Shown: piece after piece, positions 1-8,014 of the stretch
Layout: each line of letters opens with the position of its first letter
How positions within the stretch are numbered: position 1 is the stretch's first letter
Source of the DNA: Streptomyces capillispiralis
GTDB taxonomy: Bacteria; Actinomycetota; Actinomycetes; Streptomycetales; Streptomycetaceae
DNA length: 64,000 nt
Assembly (NCBI RefSeq): GCF_007829875.1
Contig: NZ_VIWV01000001.1
Span: 6,956,001-7,020,000 of the forward strand
Reading direction: 5' to 3'
Program-made: the position numbers and the translations under genes
The notes under the pieces: model-generated
What the model was told of the DNA's origin: nothing
The model's input: the letters and a program-made list of their open reading frames with translations, nothing else
Database searches by the model: none

Positions 1-713
1 ACCCCCGCCCCCTCCTCGACGCCCTCGACCACCGCTTCGGCAGCGTCGAGGCGGACATCTTCCTGGTCGGCGACCAACTCCTCGTCGCCCACGACCCCGA
101 GGACCTCGACCCGTCCCGCACCCTGGAGTCGCTGTACCTCGACCCGCTCGCCGCCCGGGTCCGCGCCCACCACGGCTCCGTCCACCGCGGGGACCGCAGG
201 CCGCTCCAGCTGCTGGTCGACCTCAAGACCGAGGGCGCGTCCACCTACCTCGAACTCGACCGCCACCTGCGCCGGTACCGGGGCCTGTTCACCACCTACG
301 CGCACGGCAGGGTGCTGCCCGGCCCGGTCACCGTCGTCGTCTCCGGCGACCGCGCGGCCCGCGTGCCCATGGAGGCCCAGCGGGTGCGCCGCGCCTTCTA
401 CGACGGCCGCCTCGCCGACCTCGGCGGCCCCGCGCCGGCCGCGTTCATCCCGCTGATCAGCGACAACTGGACGCTCAACTTCACCTGGCGGGGCGCCGGC
501 GCCTTCCCCGACGCCGAGCGCCGCAAGCTGCGCGGCATCGTCGACGGCGCGCACGCTCGCGGGCAGCGCGTACGGTTCTGGGCCACCCCGGACCAGCCGG
601 GCCCCGAGCGCGACGCCCTGTGGGCCGAACTCGTCGCGGCGGACGTCGACCACCTCAACACCGACGACCTCGCGGGACTCGAATCCTTCCTCGACTCCCA
701 TCGGCGGGCGTGA
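1..713 (+). CDS. GDPD / PI-PLC-like phosphodiesterase (5' end missing)
   Basis: About 236 residues of the C-terminal part are visible, in the frame ending with TGA at 711-713; the start lies outside the window. The visible N-terminal part contains a Glu-Ala-Asp metal-binding motif followed by VAHDPEDL, then LVDLKTEG, which together resemble the catalytic core of glycerophosphodiester phosphodiesterases and of the AIM6-like relatives found in bacteria. Later segments (FIPLISDNWTLNF, VRFWATPDQPG, HLNTDDLAGLESFL) fit the end of such a TIM barrel. Enzymes of this fold hydrolyse phosphodiester bonds in glycerophosphodiesters or phosphoinositides and are often exported, but the signal region cannot be seen here. 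The family is fairly safe; the substrate is unknown. Confidence 0.75.
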   Translation, partial: PRPLLDALDHRFGSVEADIFLVGDQLLVAHDPEDLDPSRTLESLYLDPLAARVRAHHGSVHRGDRRPLQLLVDLKTEGASTYLELDRHLRRYRGLFTTYAHGRVLPGPVTVVVSGDRAARVPMEAQRVRRAFYDGRLADLGGPAPAAFIPLISDNWTLNFTWRGAGAFPDAERRKLRGIVDGAHARGQRVRFWATPDQPGPERDALWAELVAADVDHLNTDDLAGLESFLDSHRRA

Positions 714-815
714 CACCACACGTTCGGCGGACAGCTCAGCAGCCCGGACGGACCCTCCGCTGCGCCACACTTGCGGCCGAACGCCGCGAAACGGATGTGG
801 CGGAGGAGGACGACG

Positions 816-1010
816 ATGGCGATTTCCATCTCTGTGGTGCTGCTACTGGCGCTCCTGGCGGTGATCTTCCTGCGCAACGGCGGGCTGAAGATCTCCCACG
901 CGCTGGTCTGTCTGCTGCTCGGCTTCTACCTGGCCAGCACCAGCATCGCGCCCACGATCCACAGCGGCCTCACGGCGACCGCCGAGATCGTCGGCAGTCT
1001 GCGGCCGTGA
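816..1010 (+). CDS. Small membrane protein, function unknown
   Basis: A 64-residue protein. The start at 816 is preferred over the upstream ATG at 771 because GGAGGAGGA at 802-810 sits at proper spacing. Residues 4-20 form one hydrophobic segment (ISVVLLLALLAVIFL) and residues about 27-44 a second one (HALVCLLLGFYLAS), so two membrane passes are likely. No catalytic motif is visible. It follows the phosphodiesterase gene by about 100 bp on the same strand and may be read with it. I do not recognise a named family beyond small conserved Streptomyces membrane proteins. Confidence 0.6.
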   Translation: MAISISVVLLLALLAVIFLRNGGLKISHALVCLLLGFYLASTSIAPTIHSGLTATAEIVGSLRP

Positions 1011-1032
1011 GGCCACCGCGGTGACCGAGGGG

Positions 1033-1428
1033 TCAGCGGTCGGTCACCGCGTCGCGCGGCAGCACCGTGACGCGGTGGAAGTTGCACCCGGCCGGTGCGG
1101 ACAGGGCGGACGGGAGCCGGTTCTGGTGGGCCTTGAGGGCGACGCTCACCAGGCTCAGCAACAGGTCCACGTCGGTGGCGCAGTCCAGATGCACCGTCAC
1201 CCAGCACGACCCCGGCACCAGCTGGATCGCACTCGACCCGCCCAGGTCGTAGTGGAAACGCTGGATCGCGCGGTGGGTGAGGTGGAGGTCCACGTCCCGC
1301 GGTGAGTGGAAGTGGACGATCTCGTCACGGCTGCTGCGGAGCGCCTGCCCCGTACCGCAACCGGCCGGACAGGCCGTGAGATCGGGCCATGTGAGCAGTC
1401 GCTCCATGGCTCGCTGCGCCGGTGTCAT
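1033..1428 (-). CDS. Luciferase-domain (DUF5519-like) protein
   Basis: A 131-residue protein with the pattern MERLLTWPDLTA, then DEIVHFHSPRDVDLHLT, QLVPGSCWVTVHLD, and DVDLLLSLVSVAL. This resembles the short 'luciferase' (DUF5519) domain proteins of actinobacteria; that name comes from distant similarity and says nothing about light emission. No signal peptide or membrane segment is visible. ATG at 1428 and ATG at 1407 are both possible starts and neither has a clear ribosome site. It is convergent with the small membrane protein gene. Family assignment moderate, role unknown. Confidence 0.6.
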   Translation of the reverse strand: MTPAQRAMERLLTWPDLTACPAGCGTGQALRSSRDEIVHFHSPRDVDLHLTHRAIQRFHYDLGGSSAIQLVPGSCWVTVHLDCATDVDLLLSLVSVALKAHQNRLPSALSAPAGCNFHRVTVLPRDAVTDR

Positions 1429-1472
1429 GCACTCATCGTCGCCTGCTTACCGTGCGGCCACCAGGAGTTGGA

Positions 1473-1485
1473 CGATTTGTAATCG
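1473..1485. promoter_or_regulatory. Short palindrome upstream of luciferase-domain gene
   Basis: CGATT-TGT-AATCG is a perfect 5-bp inverted repeat in an otherwise GC-rich stretch, 45 bp upstream of the divergently placed start at 1428. It could be an operator or part of a promoter. Evidence is sequence symmetry only. Confidence 0.25.
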
Positions 1486-1613
1486 ACCGGTGAGGTTCCG
1501 TCGGGGATTCGTCGCCGTCGCCCCCGCCGCAGCACGATCATGTCACGGCGGCCGGCGCGGCGACGGCCTCGAACGGCGGCGGGATCCGCGCGACACCGCC
1601 CGGCCGGTCCCGC

Positions 1614-2822
1614 TCAGTCCCGCTCGGCCACCGCCGCCGGGTCGTCCAGCACGCCCCGCACCACCGAGTGCGCCGCACCCAGCAGCGGGCCCTCGGGGCC
1701 CAGCGCCGACACGGACACCGGACAGGCCGGCCCCGCCGTACGCCGGGCCAGTTCGGACCGCAGCGAGGGCAGCAGCCAGGGCGCGAGCCCGGACAGGGCG
1801 CCGCCCAGCACCACGCCCTCCGGGTCCAGCAGGTTCACCGCCCCGGTCAGGGCGATCCCCAGCGCCGTCCCCGCGTCGTGCAGGGCGCGTCGCACCTCGG
1901 CGTCGCCCTGCTCCGCGCGGCCCGCGAGGAGACCGACGCGGTCCTCGCCCGGCTCCAGTCCGGCCGCGCGCAGCACCGCCTCCTCACCGGCGTACTGCTC
2001 CAGGCAGCCCCGTCCGCCGCAGGCGCAGGGGGGCCCGTCGGGGTGGACCGGGACATGGCCCAGCTCGCCCGCGAAGCCGCGGTTGCCGTGCAGCAGCCGC
2101 CCGTCCACGACGACCGCGGCACCGATGCCGATCTCGGCCGACACATGGAGGAAGTCACGGGGCGTGTCCTCACCGAGCCACAGTTCGGCCAGGGCGCCGA
2201 AGTTGGCCTCGTTGGCCACGGTGAGCGGGAACCGCGCCGGGAGCAGCTCCCCGAGGTCGGTGTCCTGCCAGCCGAGGTTCGGGGCGCGTACGACGGTCCG
2301 GGCGTCGCGCGCCACCAGACCCGGTACGGCCACGGCGAGTCCGGCGGGCCACAGGCCCTCGCCCTCCGCCTCGGCGACGACCCGGTGGGTCAGCTCGGTG
2401 AGTTCGCCGAGCACCGGTGCGGGGGAGCGGTCCCGGTTGGGCACGTGCCGTACCGCCCGGGCCCGGACCCGGCCGCGCAGGTCGACCGCGCAGACCGCGA
2501 GGTGGTCGACGCCGACCTCGGCGCCGATCCCCGCCGGGCCGCGCCCGCTGACGGCCAGCGCCGAACCGGGACGGCCCACCCGTCCGGGCCGCTCGGGCCC
2601 CAGCTCCTCCAGCAGACCCGAGCGGATGAGCTCGTCCACCAGCGTGGAGACCGCCGCCCGGGTCAGTCCGATGCGCGAGGCGACGGCGGCCCGGGACAGC
2701 GGCCCCTCGGCGCTGACGGTGTGCATCACCCGCGAGAGGTTGCGGCGTCGCATGCCCTGCTGGGTGTCGGGCAGTGCGCGCCCCGGGCCGGCCGGGCGGG
2801 CCTTGTGCGGCGGTGCGCTCAT
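1614..2822 (-). CDS. ROK-family transcriptional regulator (probable xylose repressor)
   Basis: A 402-residue protein with an N-terminal winged helix (residues about 25-85; PLSRAAVASRIGLTRAAVSTLVDELI) followed by a ROK sugar-kinase-like domain. The ROK zinc motif CACGGRGCLEQY and preceding GELGHVPV segment are present. ROK repressors bind a sugar ligand through the kinase-like fold and lose DNA binding. Its position 67 bp downstream of xylB on the same strand, beside divergent xylA, strongly suggests control of xylose use, as with XylR/NagC relatives. Ligand identity is inferred from context. A strict XylR orthologue cannot be claimed without alignment. Confidence 0.85.
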   Translation of the reverse strand: MSAPPHKARPAGPGRALPDTQQGMRRRNLSRVMHTVSAEGPLSRAAVASRIGLTRAAVSTLVDELIRSGLLEELGPERPGRVGRPGSALAVSGRGPAGIGAEVGVDHLAVCAVDLRGRVRARAVRHVPNRDRSPAPVLGELTELTHRVVAEAEGEGLWPAGLAVAVPGLVARDARTVVRAPNLGWQDTDLGELLPARFPLTVANEANFGALAELWLGEDTPRDFLHVSAEIGIGAAVVVDGRLLHGNRGFAGELGHVPVHPDGPPCACGGRGCLEQYAGEEAVLRAAGLEPGEDRVGLLAGRAEQGDAEVRRALHDAGTALGIALTGAVNLLDPEGVVLGGALSGLAPWLLPSLRSELARRTAGPACPVSVSALGPEGPLLGAAHSVVRGVLDDPAAVAERD

Positions 2823-2889
2823 TCCTCCGTCATTCCTCGGTCTCGGCCGGTCTCACGTGTCCGCGTCACCGCGGCCACGTGTCCCGCCG

Positions 2890-4335
2890 TCAGTCGGTGT
2901 CCGTGCCGCGCTCCAGCAGCGGGGCCGCGTCGGAGAGTACCCCGGCGAGCCTGGCCAGCGTCTCCTCGTCCCGCTCCACCGCGTCCAGCACCGGACCGGC
3001 CGCCGTGTCCCAGCGCCGGGCGACCGCCGCCGGGTCCTCCCCGGTGAGCAGCCCGGCCGCCTGCGCCGCCGCGCCGAGCGCCACCAACTCCCTGGCCTCC
3101 GGCACCTGTACGGGCCGGCCCGACAGCCGCCGCACGGTCTGCTGCCAGGCCGTGCCGCGGGCGCCGCCGCCGATCAGCAGCAGGGGCGCCGCCGGGTCGG
3201 CGTCCGCGTCGACGACGAGGTCGAGCGCGGCCAGCAGGGAGTACACGGCGCCGTCGTAGGCGGCCTGGAGCAGCTGGCCGCCGGTGGTGTCGTGGCGCAG
3301 TCCGTGCAGCAGGCCGGAGGAGCGGGGGAGGTTCGGGGTGCGCTCGCCGTCCAGGAAGGGCAGCAGCGTGACGCCCCGGCCGGGCTCGACGGCCTCGCGG
3401 TCCAGCCCGAGCAGGGTCGCCACCCGGTCGACGGCGAGGGTGCAGTTGAGGGTGCAGGCCAGCGGCAGCCAGTCGCCGCGCGCGTCGGCGAAGCCGGCCA
3501 CCGTGCCGGTCGGGTCGGCCGGCCTGTGCCGCGACACCGCGTACACGGTGCCCGAGGTGCCGAGGCTCATCACCGGCGTGCCGGGACGCACTCCGAGGCC
3601 CAGCGCGGCGGCGGCGTTGTCACCCGTGCCGCACGCCACCAGGGTGCCCTTGGAGAACGGCAGGTCGTGGCTGTCGCGCACGGTCCCGGCCACCTCGCCG
3701 GGCCGTACCACGCGGGGCAGCAGCGCCGGGTCGAGTCCCACGTGCGCCAGCGTCTCCTCGTCGTACGACTCCGTCCCCGACGCCCACCAGCCGGTGCCGG
3801 AGGCGTCGCCGCGGTCGGTCGTGCCCTGCCCGGTGAGGCGTTCGGTGAGGTAGTCGTGGGGGAGGCGGACGGCCCTGGTGGCGCGGACCGCCTCCGGCTC
3901 GTGCTCGGCCAGCCAGGCCCACTTGGTGACCGTGAAGGACGCGGCGGGCACACTGCCGGTGCGCTCGGCCCAGGCCTTGGCGCCGCCCAGTTCCTCGATC
4001 AGCCGGCGGGACTGGGGCGCCGAGCGCACGTCGTTCCACAGCAGGGCCGGGCGGACCGGCTCGCCGTGCCCGTCCAGCGTGACCAGGCCGTGCTGCTGGC
4101 CGCCGATTGACACGGCGGCGGCCTCGTGCGCCGGCTCGCCGCACTGGCGCAGCGCCTCGCACAGGGCGTCCCACCACTGGCGCGGATCGCTCTCCCGGCC
4201 CGCCCCCGAGGTCACCGTGTGCGGCGCCTGGCCGCTCGCGACGATCCTGCCGGTGGCCACGTCGACGACCAGCGCCTTGGTGGACTGGGTGGATGTGTCC
4301 ACGCCGACGACGAGCGGACCCTCGGCTGCTGACAT
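2890..4335 (-). CDS. xylB: Xylulokinase
   Basis: A 481-residue FGGY-family kinase that phosphorylates D-xylulose to xylulose 5-phosphate with ATP. The N-terminal GVDTSTQSTKALVVD is the phosphate-1 loop; SIGGQQHGLV is the xylulokinase version of the substrate loop; LIGGGARGTAWQQTVRRL is the C-terminal FGGY/adenosine region. The start at 4335 is chosen because AAAAGGGAGA lies just upstream and the protein begins exactly at the conserved N-terminus; the reading frame stays open much further, over xylA, but that part is antisense shadow. Divergent from xylA and followed by the ROK regulator gene, forming one xylose locus. Confidence 0.95.
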   Translation of the reverse strand: MSAAEGPLVVGVDTSTQSTKALVVDVATGRIVASGQAPHTVTSGAGRESDPRQWWDALCEALRQCGEPAHEAAAVSIGGQQHGLVTLDGHGEPVRPALLWNDVRSAPQSRRLIEELGGAKAWAERTGSVPAASFTVTKWAWLAEHEPEAVRATRAVRLPHDYLTERLTGQGTTDRGDASGTGWWASGTESYDEETLAHVGLDPALLPRVVRPGEVAGTVRDSHDLPFSKGTLVACGTGDNAAAALGLGVRPGTPVMSLGTSGTVYAVSRHRPADPTGTVAGFADARGDWLPLACTLNCTLAVDRVATLLGLDREAVEPGRGVTLLPFLDGERTPNLPRSSGLLHGLRHDTTGGQLLQAAYDGAVYSLLAALDLVVDADADPAAPLLLIGGGARGTAWQQTVRRLSGRPVQVPEARELVALGAAAQAAGLLTGEDPAAVARRWDTAAGPVLDAVERDEETLARLAGVLSDAAPLLERGTDTD

Positions 4336-4395
4336 CGGTTTCTCCCTTTTCCGCGGCTCAGCGGGGTGTGTCTCTTCCCTGGAATGCTCCTGCAT

Positions 4396-4426
4396 ACTAA
4401 TTTGTAAAGCGCAATGACGAAATAGT
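4396..4426. promoter_or_regulatory. Imperfect palindrome in xylA-xylB intergenic region (probable ROK operator)
   Basis: The 114-bp divergent intergenic region has a markedly AT-rich island whose ends are ACTAATTTGT and GACGAAATAGT. The two halves of this 31-bp stretch match as an imperfect inverted repeat (8 of the first 12 positions pair). It sits 24 bp before xylA and about 60 bp before xylB, well placed to control both promoters. The ROK gene next door is the natural candidate to bind it; this is inference. Confidence 0.55.
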
Positions 4427-4449
4427 CTCAGCGAGCAAGGAGCCGCGGC

Positions 4450-5616
4450 ATGAACTATCAGCCCACCCCCGAGGACAAGTTCACCTTCGGACTGTGGACC
4501 GTCGGCTGGCAGGGACGGGACCCCTTCGGTGACGCCACCCGGCGCGCCCTCGACCCGGTCGAGTCGGTGCGGCGCCTGGCCGAGCTGGGCGCCCACGGCG
4601 TCACCTTCCACGACGACGACCTCATCCCCTTCGGCTCGAGCGACAGCGAGCGCGAGGAGCACGTCAAGCGGTTCCGGCAGGCGCTGGACGACACCGGCAT
4701 GAAGGTGCCGATGGCCACCACCAACCTGTTCACGCACCCGGTGTTCAAGGACGGCGGCTTCACCGCCAACGACCGCGACGTGCGCCGCTACGCGCTGCGC
4801 AAGACCATCCGCAACATCGACCTCGCGGTCGAGCTCGGCGCGGAGACCTACGTGGCCTGGGGCGGCCGCGAGGGTGCCGAGTCCGGCGGCGCCAAGGACG
4901 TGCGGGACGCCCTCGACCGCATGAAGGAGGCCTTCGACCTGCTCGGCGAGTACGTCACCTCCCAGGGCTACGACATCCGCTTCGCCATCGAGCCCAAGCC
5001 GAACGAGCCGCGCGGCGACATCCTCCTGCCGACCGTCGGCCACGCCCTGGCCTTCATCGAGCGGCTGGAGCGCCCCGAGCTGTACGGCGTGAACCCCGAG
5101 GTCGGCCACGAGCAGATGGCCGGGCTGAACTTCCCGCACGGCATCGCCCAGGCGCTGTGGGCGGGCAAGCTGTTCCACATCGACCTCAACGGCCAGAACG
5201 GCATCAAGTACGACCAGGACCTCCGCTTCGGCGCGGGCGACCTGCGCGCCGCGTTCTGGCTGGTGGACCTGCTGGAGTCGGCCGGCTACGAGGGCCCGCG
5301 GCACTTCGACTTCAAGCCGCCGCGGACCGAGGACTTCGACGGCGTGTGGGCCTCGGCGGCCGGCTGCATGCGCAACTACCTGATCCTCAAGGAGCGCGCG
5401 GCCGCCTTCCGCGCGGACCCGGAGGTGCAGGAGGCGCTGCGCGCCGCCCGTCTGGACCAGCTGGCCCAGCCCACGGCGGCCGACGGTCTCCAGGCGCTGC
5501 TCGACGACCGGTCCGCGTTCGAGGACTTCGACGTCGACGCGGCCGCCGCGCGGGGCATGGCCTTCGAGCACCTCGACCAGCTGGCGATGGACCACCTGCT
5601 GGGCGCCCGCGGCTGA
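4450..5616 (+). CDS. xylA: Xylose isomerase
   Basis: A 388-residue enzyme, the normal length for the actinobacterial class I xylose (glucose) isomerase. It interconverts D-xylose and D-xylulose using two divalent metals. Visible hallmarks are FTFGLWTVGWQGRDPFG at the N-terminus, GVTFHDDDLIPFG with the catalytic His-Asp pair, the metal-site segment FAIEPKPNEPRGD, and HFDFKPPRTEDFDG near the end. CAAGGAG at 4436-4442 precedes the ATG. Divergent from xylB, with which it forms the route into the pentose phosphate pathway. A strong hairpin follows at 5633. Confidence 0.97.
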   Translation: MNYQPTPEDKFTFGLWTVGWQGRDPFGDATRRALDPVESVRRLAELGAHGVTFHDDDLIPFGSSDSEREEHVKRFRQALDDTGMKVPMATTNLFTHPVFKDGGFTANDRDVRRYALRKTIRNIDLAVELGAETYVAWGGREGAESGGAKDVRDALDRMKEAFDLLGEYVTSQGYDIRFAIEPKPNEPRGDILLPTVGHALAFIERLERPELYGVNPEVGHEQMAGLNFPHGIAQALWAGKLFHIDLNGQNGIKYDQDLRFGAGDLRAAFWLVDLLESAGYEGPRHFDFKPPRTEDFDGVWASAAGCMRNYLILKERAAAFRADPEVQEALRAARLDQLAQPTAADGLQALLDDRSAFEDFDVDAAAARGMAFEHLDQLAMDHLLGARG

Positions 5617-5632
5617 ACCCCCACCGCGCGGA

Positions 5633-5669
5633 GCACGGCCGACCGGCGGGAACACCGGTCCGGCCGTGC
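5633..5669 (+). terminator. Hairpin terminator after xylA
   Basis: GCACGGCCG-ACCGG pairs with CCGGTCCGGCCGTGC (one bulged base) around a short loop, 16 bp after the xylA stop codon. The stem can be extended by flanking CGCG/CGCG. No U-tract, as is usual in this GC range. Confidence 0.7.
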
Positions 5670-6222
5670 CGCGTGGGGGCGGGGGGCGTCAGGGGTGCGG
5701 CGTCCGTTCCGCTGCGTTCGCCGCGCCGCGCCGCCACCTCGCAGGCGTCGGGCTCGCCGGGCCGTGCCGGGGCCCGGTCCCGGGCCGGGCTGCGCGGTGG
5801 CCGGAGCCGGTGAGGTGAGGTGACCGCAGCCGGTCCGGTGGGGGGCCGGACGGCGCACCACGACTGGCCTGCGGCTGCCGGCATGGCGACCCGCGCGGCG
5901 CTCGTGCGGGTCTCGTGCGGGTCTCGTCCGGTGGGCGCCGGTGCCGTGAGCCGCGCTTGCGCGCTTCCCGCTTCCCGCTCGTGCGCTTCCCGCTCGTGCG
6001 CTTCCCGCTCGTGCGCTTCCCGCTCGTGCGCTTCCGCGCGTGCTGTCGTGTTGTCGCGCGGCGGGCGTGTCTGCGCGCGGAGTGGGGCGGCGGCGTCTCT
6101 GCGCGCCGAGTGACGCGATGGACGTGCTCCGCGTGGAGTGCTGCGGAATCGTGGCGTCCGTGCGCCGGCTCCGTACCAAGCCCCGCGCGGCGCCCTCGCG
6201 TCGGGCCGGGGACGCGGTGACC
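5670..6222. other. Gene-free interval with low-complexity DNA
   Basis: After the xylA terminator about 550 bp hold no convincing gene. Long open frames occur on both strands, but they are Arg/Ala-rich, several overlap in different frames, and they run through the 15-bp tandem array. The interval holds the array at 5968-6042 and presumably the promoter of the membrane protein gene at 6223. Confidence 0.6.
5968..6042. repeat. 15-bp tandem repeat array
   Basis: The unit GCGCTTCCCGCTCGT is present three times without change at 5983-5997, 5998-6012 and 6013-6027, preceded by a copy with mismatches at 5968-5982 and followed by a broken copy. Because the unit is a multiple of three it keeps frames open on both strands, which explains repetitive open frames here that I do not regard as genes. 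Confidence 0.9.
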
Positions 6223-6708
6223 ATGGCCATGCCACCCGTACCGCCTCCGCCCCCGGCCGGCCCGCCGGGCGACACGCCGCCCCCGGGCGGCCACTCAGGA
6301 CCGCCCTCCTACGGCGACGCTCCGCCGCCCCCGCCCTCGGGCCCGCCGGGCGACCGAGGCGGCCCGGGAGGGGGCCCCGGCAGGCGCAGGCTCCTGCTCG
6401 TCCTGCTCGCCGTGATCGCGGCCGTCGTCGCCGTCTCCCTCGTCGTGCTGAGGGCGACGGGCGACGACGACCCGGACAGGGAACCCACCGAGACCGGCAC
6501 CAGCAGGGGATCCCCGGACCCGTCGCTGGGCATCCCCTCCGAGCTGCCCAGCGGTCTGCCGAGCAGGCTGCCGTCCGGCCTCCCGACGGAACTCCCGTCC
6601 GAACTGCCGTCCGGTTTCCCCACCGAGCTGCCGAGCGGGCTGCCCAGCAACCTGCCGAGCGGCCTCGAATCGCTCCTGCCGTCCCTCGGGGACGTCGACC
6701 TGCCCTGA
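6223..6708 (+). CDS. Proline-rich membrane protein with Leu-Pro-Ser repeat tail
   Basis: About 161 residues. Residues 1-52 are Pro/Gly-rich; residues about 53-75 are one membrane segment (RRRLLLVLLAVIAAVV); the C-terminal 75 residues are built of LPSG/LPSE/LPTE units. With a Pro-rich N-terminal part inside, one membrane pass and a low-complexity outer tail, it looks like a single-pass cell-envelope protein, possibly spanning the wall. ATG 6223 is chosen; GTG 6217 is equally possible because GGGGAC at 6209-6214 lies just upstream. No enzyme motif and no LPxTG sorting signal are visible. Function unknown. Confidence 0.65.
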   Translation: MAMPPVPPPPPAGPPGDTPPPGGHSGPPSYGDAPPPPPSGPPGDRGGPGGGPGRRRLLLVLLAVIAAVVAVSLVVLRATGDDDPDREPTETGTSRGSPDPSLGIPSELPSGLPSRLPSGLPTELPSELPSGFPTELPSGLPSNLPSGLESLLPSLGDVDLP

Positions 6709-6739
6709 CGAGCAGGCCGCCCGGCGCGCCCCGGTCCGC

Positions 6740-8014
6740 CTACTCCCCGGAGGCGCGCTCGGCGGACGCGAGGGCCGTCGCCGGATCCTGGGCGGGGCCA
6801 CCCGCCGGGAGCCAGCGGCCGCGCTCCTTGCGGTACGGCCACCAGCGGCCGTCGCGGTCCAGCCGCAACTGAACGGGCGCGGCGACGGCCGTCCAGCGGT
6901 TGGCCCGGGACCGCAGCACCGGTCGTTCGTCCTCGGCCCAGGCCGATCCCAGGGCGGCACGCGCGCGTGCCAGGTCCTCGCCCCGCACCGTCCACTCCTC
7001 GTCGAGCACGTCCAGCGCCGCCGCACCACCGTGCCGCCAGGCCCGTACGGCCACGGCCAAGCCCTCCCGGCCACGTCCCGACCCCTCGGCGAGCCGGTCC
7101 GCCACCGCGCGCCCGGGTTCCCCGGCGGCCAGTCGCACCGCGTCCCGCGCCACCGTCGGCTCCGGCTCCACGGGGTGGTGCTCGTGTCCCTCCCGCAGCG
7201 CCTCCGCCAGGAGGAGGCGGGCCCGCGCGGCGGTGCGCGCCGTCAGGAACTCCAGCGCCGGCGGATCGACCCCGGCGGCCGGCTCCGCTTCCGTGTCCAG
7301 CGACGGCGCGACGCCCGGCGCCCCCGGGAGCGCCGGGGCGGCGGGCAGCGACGGCAGGATGTCGCCCGCCGCGTACGCCTCGGCCGCGTCCACGCCCTCG
7401 GCGTCCCCCGCTCCGGGCCGCCCGTGCGGCCCGTCACCGTGCGTCTGCAGCGCTTCCAGCAGGTCGCGCTCCCCGCGCCCCCGCATCAGCAGCAGGACGA
7501 ACGGATCCTGGTCCAGCAGCCGGGCCACCTGATAGCAGAGCGCCGCCGTGTGACCGCAGTGGTCCCAGACCCCGCAGTCGCACTCGGGCTCCAGGTCGCC
7601 CAAACCCGGCAGCAGTTCCACACCGGCCAGTTCCGCGTCCTCGACCAGATGCGTCGGCATCTCGCGGTCGAGCAACGCCGCGACGTGCCCGGCCCGTTCC
7701 ACGGCCATCGACAGGAACCGGTCCCACTGCTCCCCGGACAGCTCCTGCAGCAGCACATCCGCGCGGTGGGCCGTGCCGTCCCGGTCCTGTACGACCGCCG
7801 TGATCCGCCCCGGCCGCACCGACACCGCTCCCACCGCTCCCGCGCGGGCGAGCCTGCGGCCCGCCTTGAGCTGGCCCGAGTCCAGCGCCGTGCCCTCCAG
7901 GGCCGTCAGCCAGGCCCGTCCCCACCAGGTCGCGGCGAAACCGCGTCCCCGCGCGGGGGGCAGCGCGGCGAAGGTGCGCTCCGCTCCGGCCCTGTCACCG
8001 TCGTGGCGTGTCAT
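6740..8014 (-). CDS. SWIM zinc-finger protein
   Basis: A 424-residue protein. The SWIM signature CxCx(n)CxH is seen as CDCGVWDHCGHTAALCYQ around residue 150. SWIM fingers are proposed to bind DNA or proteins. The N-terminus (GRGFAATWWGRAWLTALE) is the conserved start of bacterial SWIM proteins. Its start codon overlaps the stop codon of the SNF2 gene (ATGA-type, 4 bp), so the two are translationally coupled. The pairing of SWIM proteins with SNF2 ATPases is known in bacteria and suggests a two-part DNA translocase or repair complex. The C-terminal half is Ala/Glu/Arg-rich and less characteristic. Confidence 0.9.
   Translation of the reverse strand: MTRHDGDRAGAERTFAALPPARGRGFAATWWGRAWLTALEGTALDSGQLKAGRRLARAGAVGAVSVRPGRITAVVQDRDGTAHRADVLLQELSGEQWDRFLSMAVERAGHVAALLDREMPTHLVEDAELAGVELLPGLGDLEPECDCGVWDHCGHTAALCYQVARLLDQDPFVLLLMRGRGERDLLEALQTHGDGPHGRPGAGDAEGVDAAEAYAAGDILPSLPAAPALPGAPGVAPSLDTEAEPAAGVDPPALEFLTARTAARARLLLAEALREGHEHHPVEPEPTVARDAVRLAAGEPGRAVADRLAEGSGRGREGLAVAVRAWRHGGAAALDVLDEEWTVRGEDLARARAALGSAWAEDERPVLRSRANRWTAVAAPVQLRLDRDGRWWPYRKERGRWLPAGGPAQDPATALASAERASGE

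Noticed and set aside
1540..4110. Long plus-strand open frame over the ROK and xylB genes
   Set aside because: Antisense shadow of two clearly identified genes; composition is Arg/Ser/Pro-rich low complexity.
4336..5655. Extension of the xylB frame upstream over xylA
   Set aside because: Open only because it is antisense to xylA; the true start at 4335 has a ribosome site and matches the conserved kinase N-terminus.
5376..6294. Several repetitive minus-strand frames (Ala-Arg-Glu-His repeats)
   Set aside because: Produced by the 15-bp tandem array and by antisense of xylA; three overlapping frames look equally open, and none has a domain.
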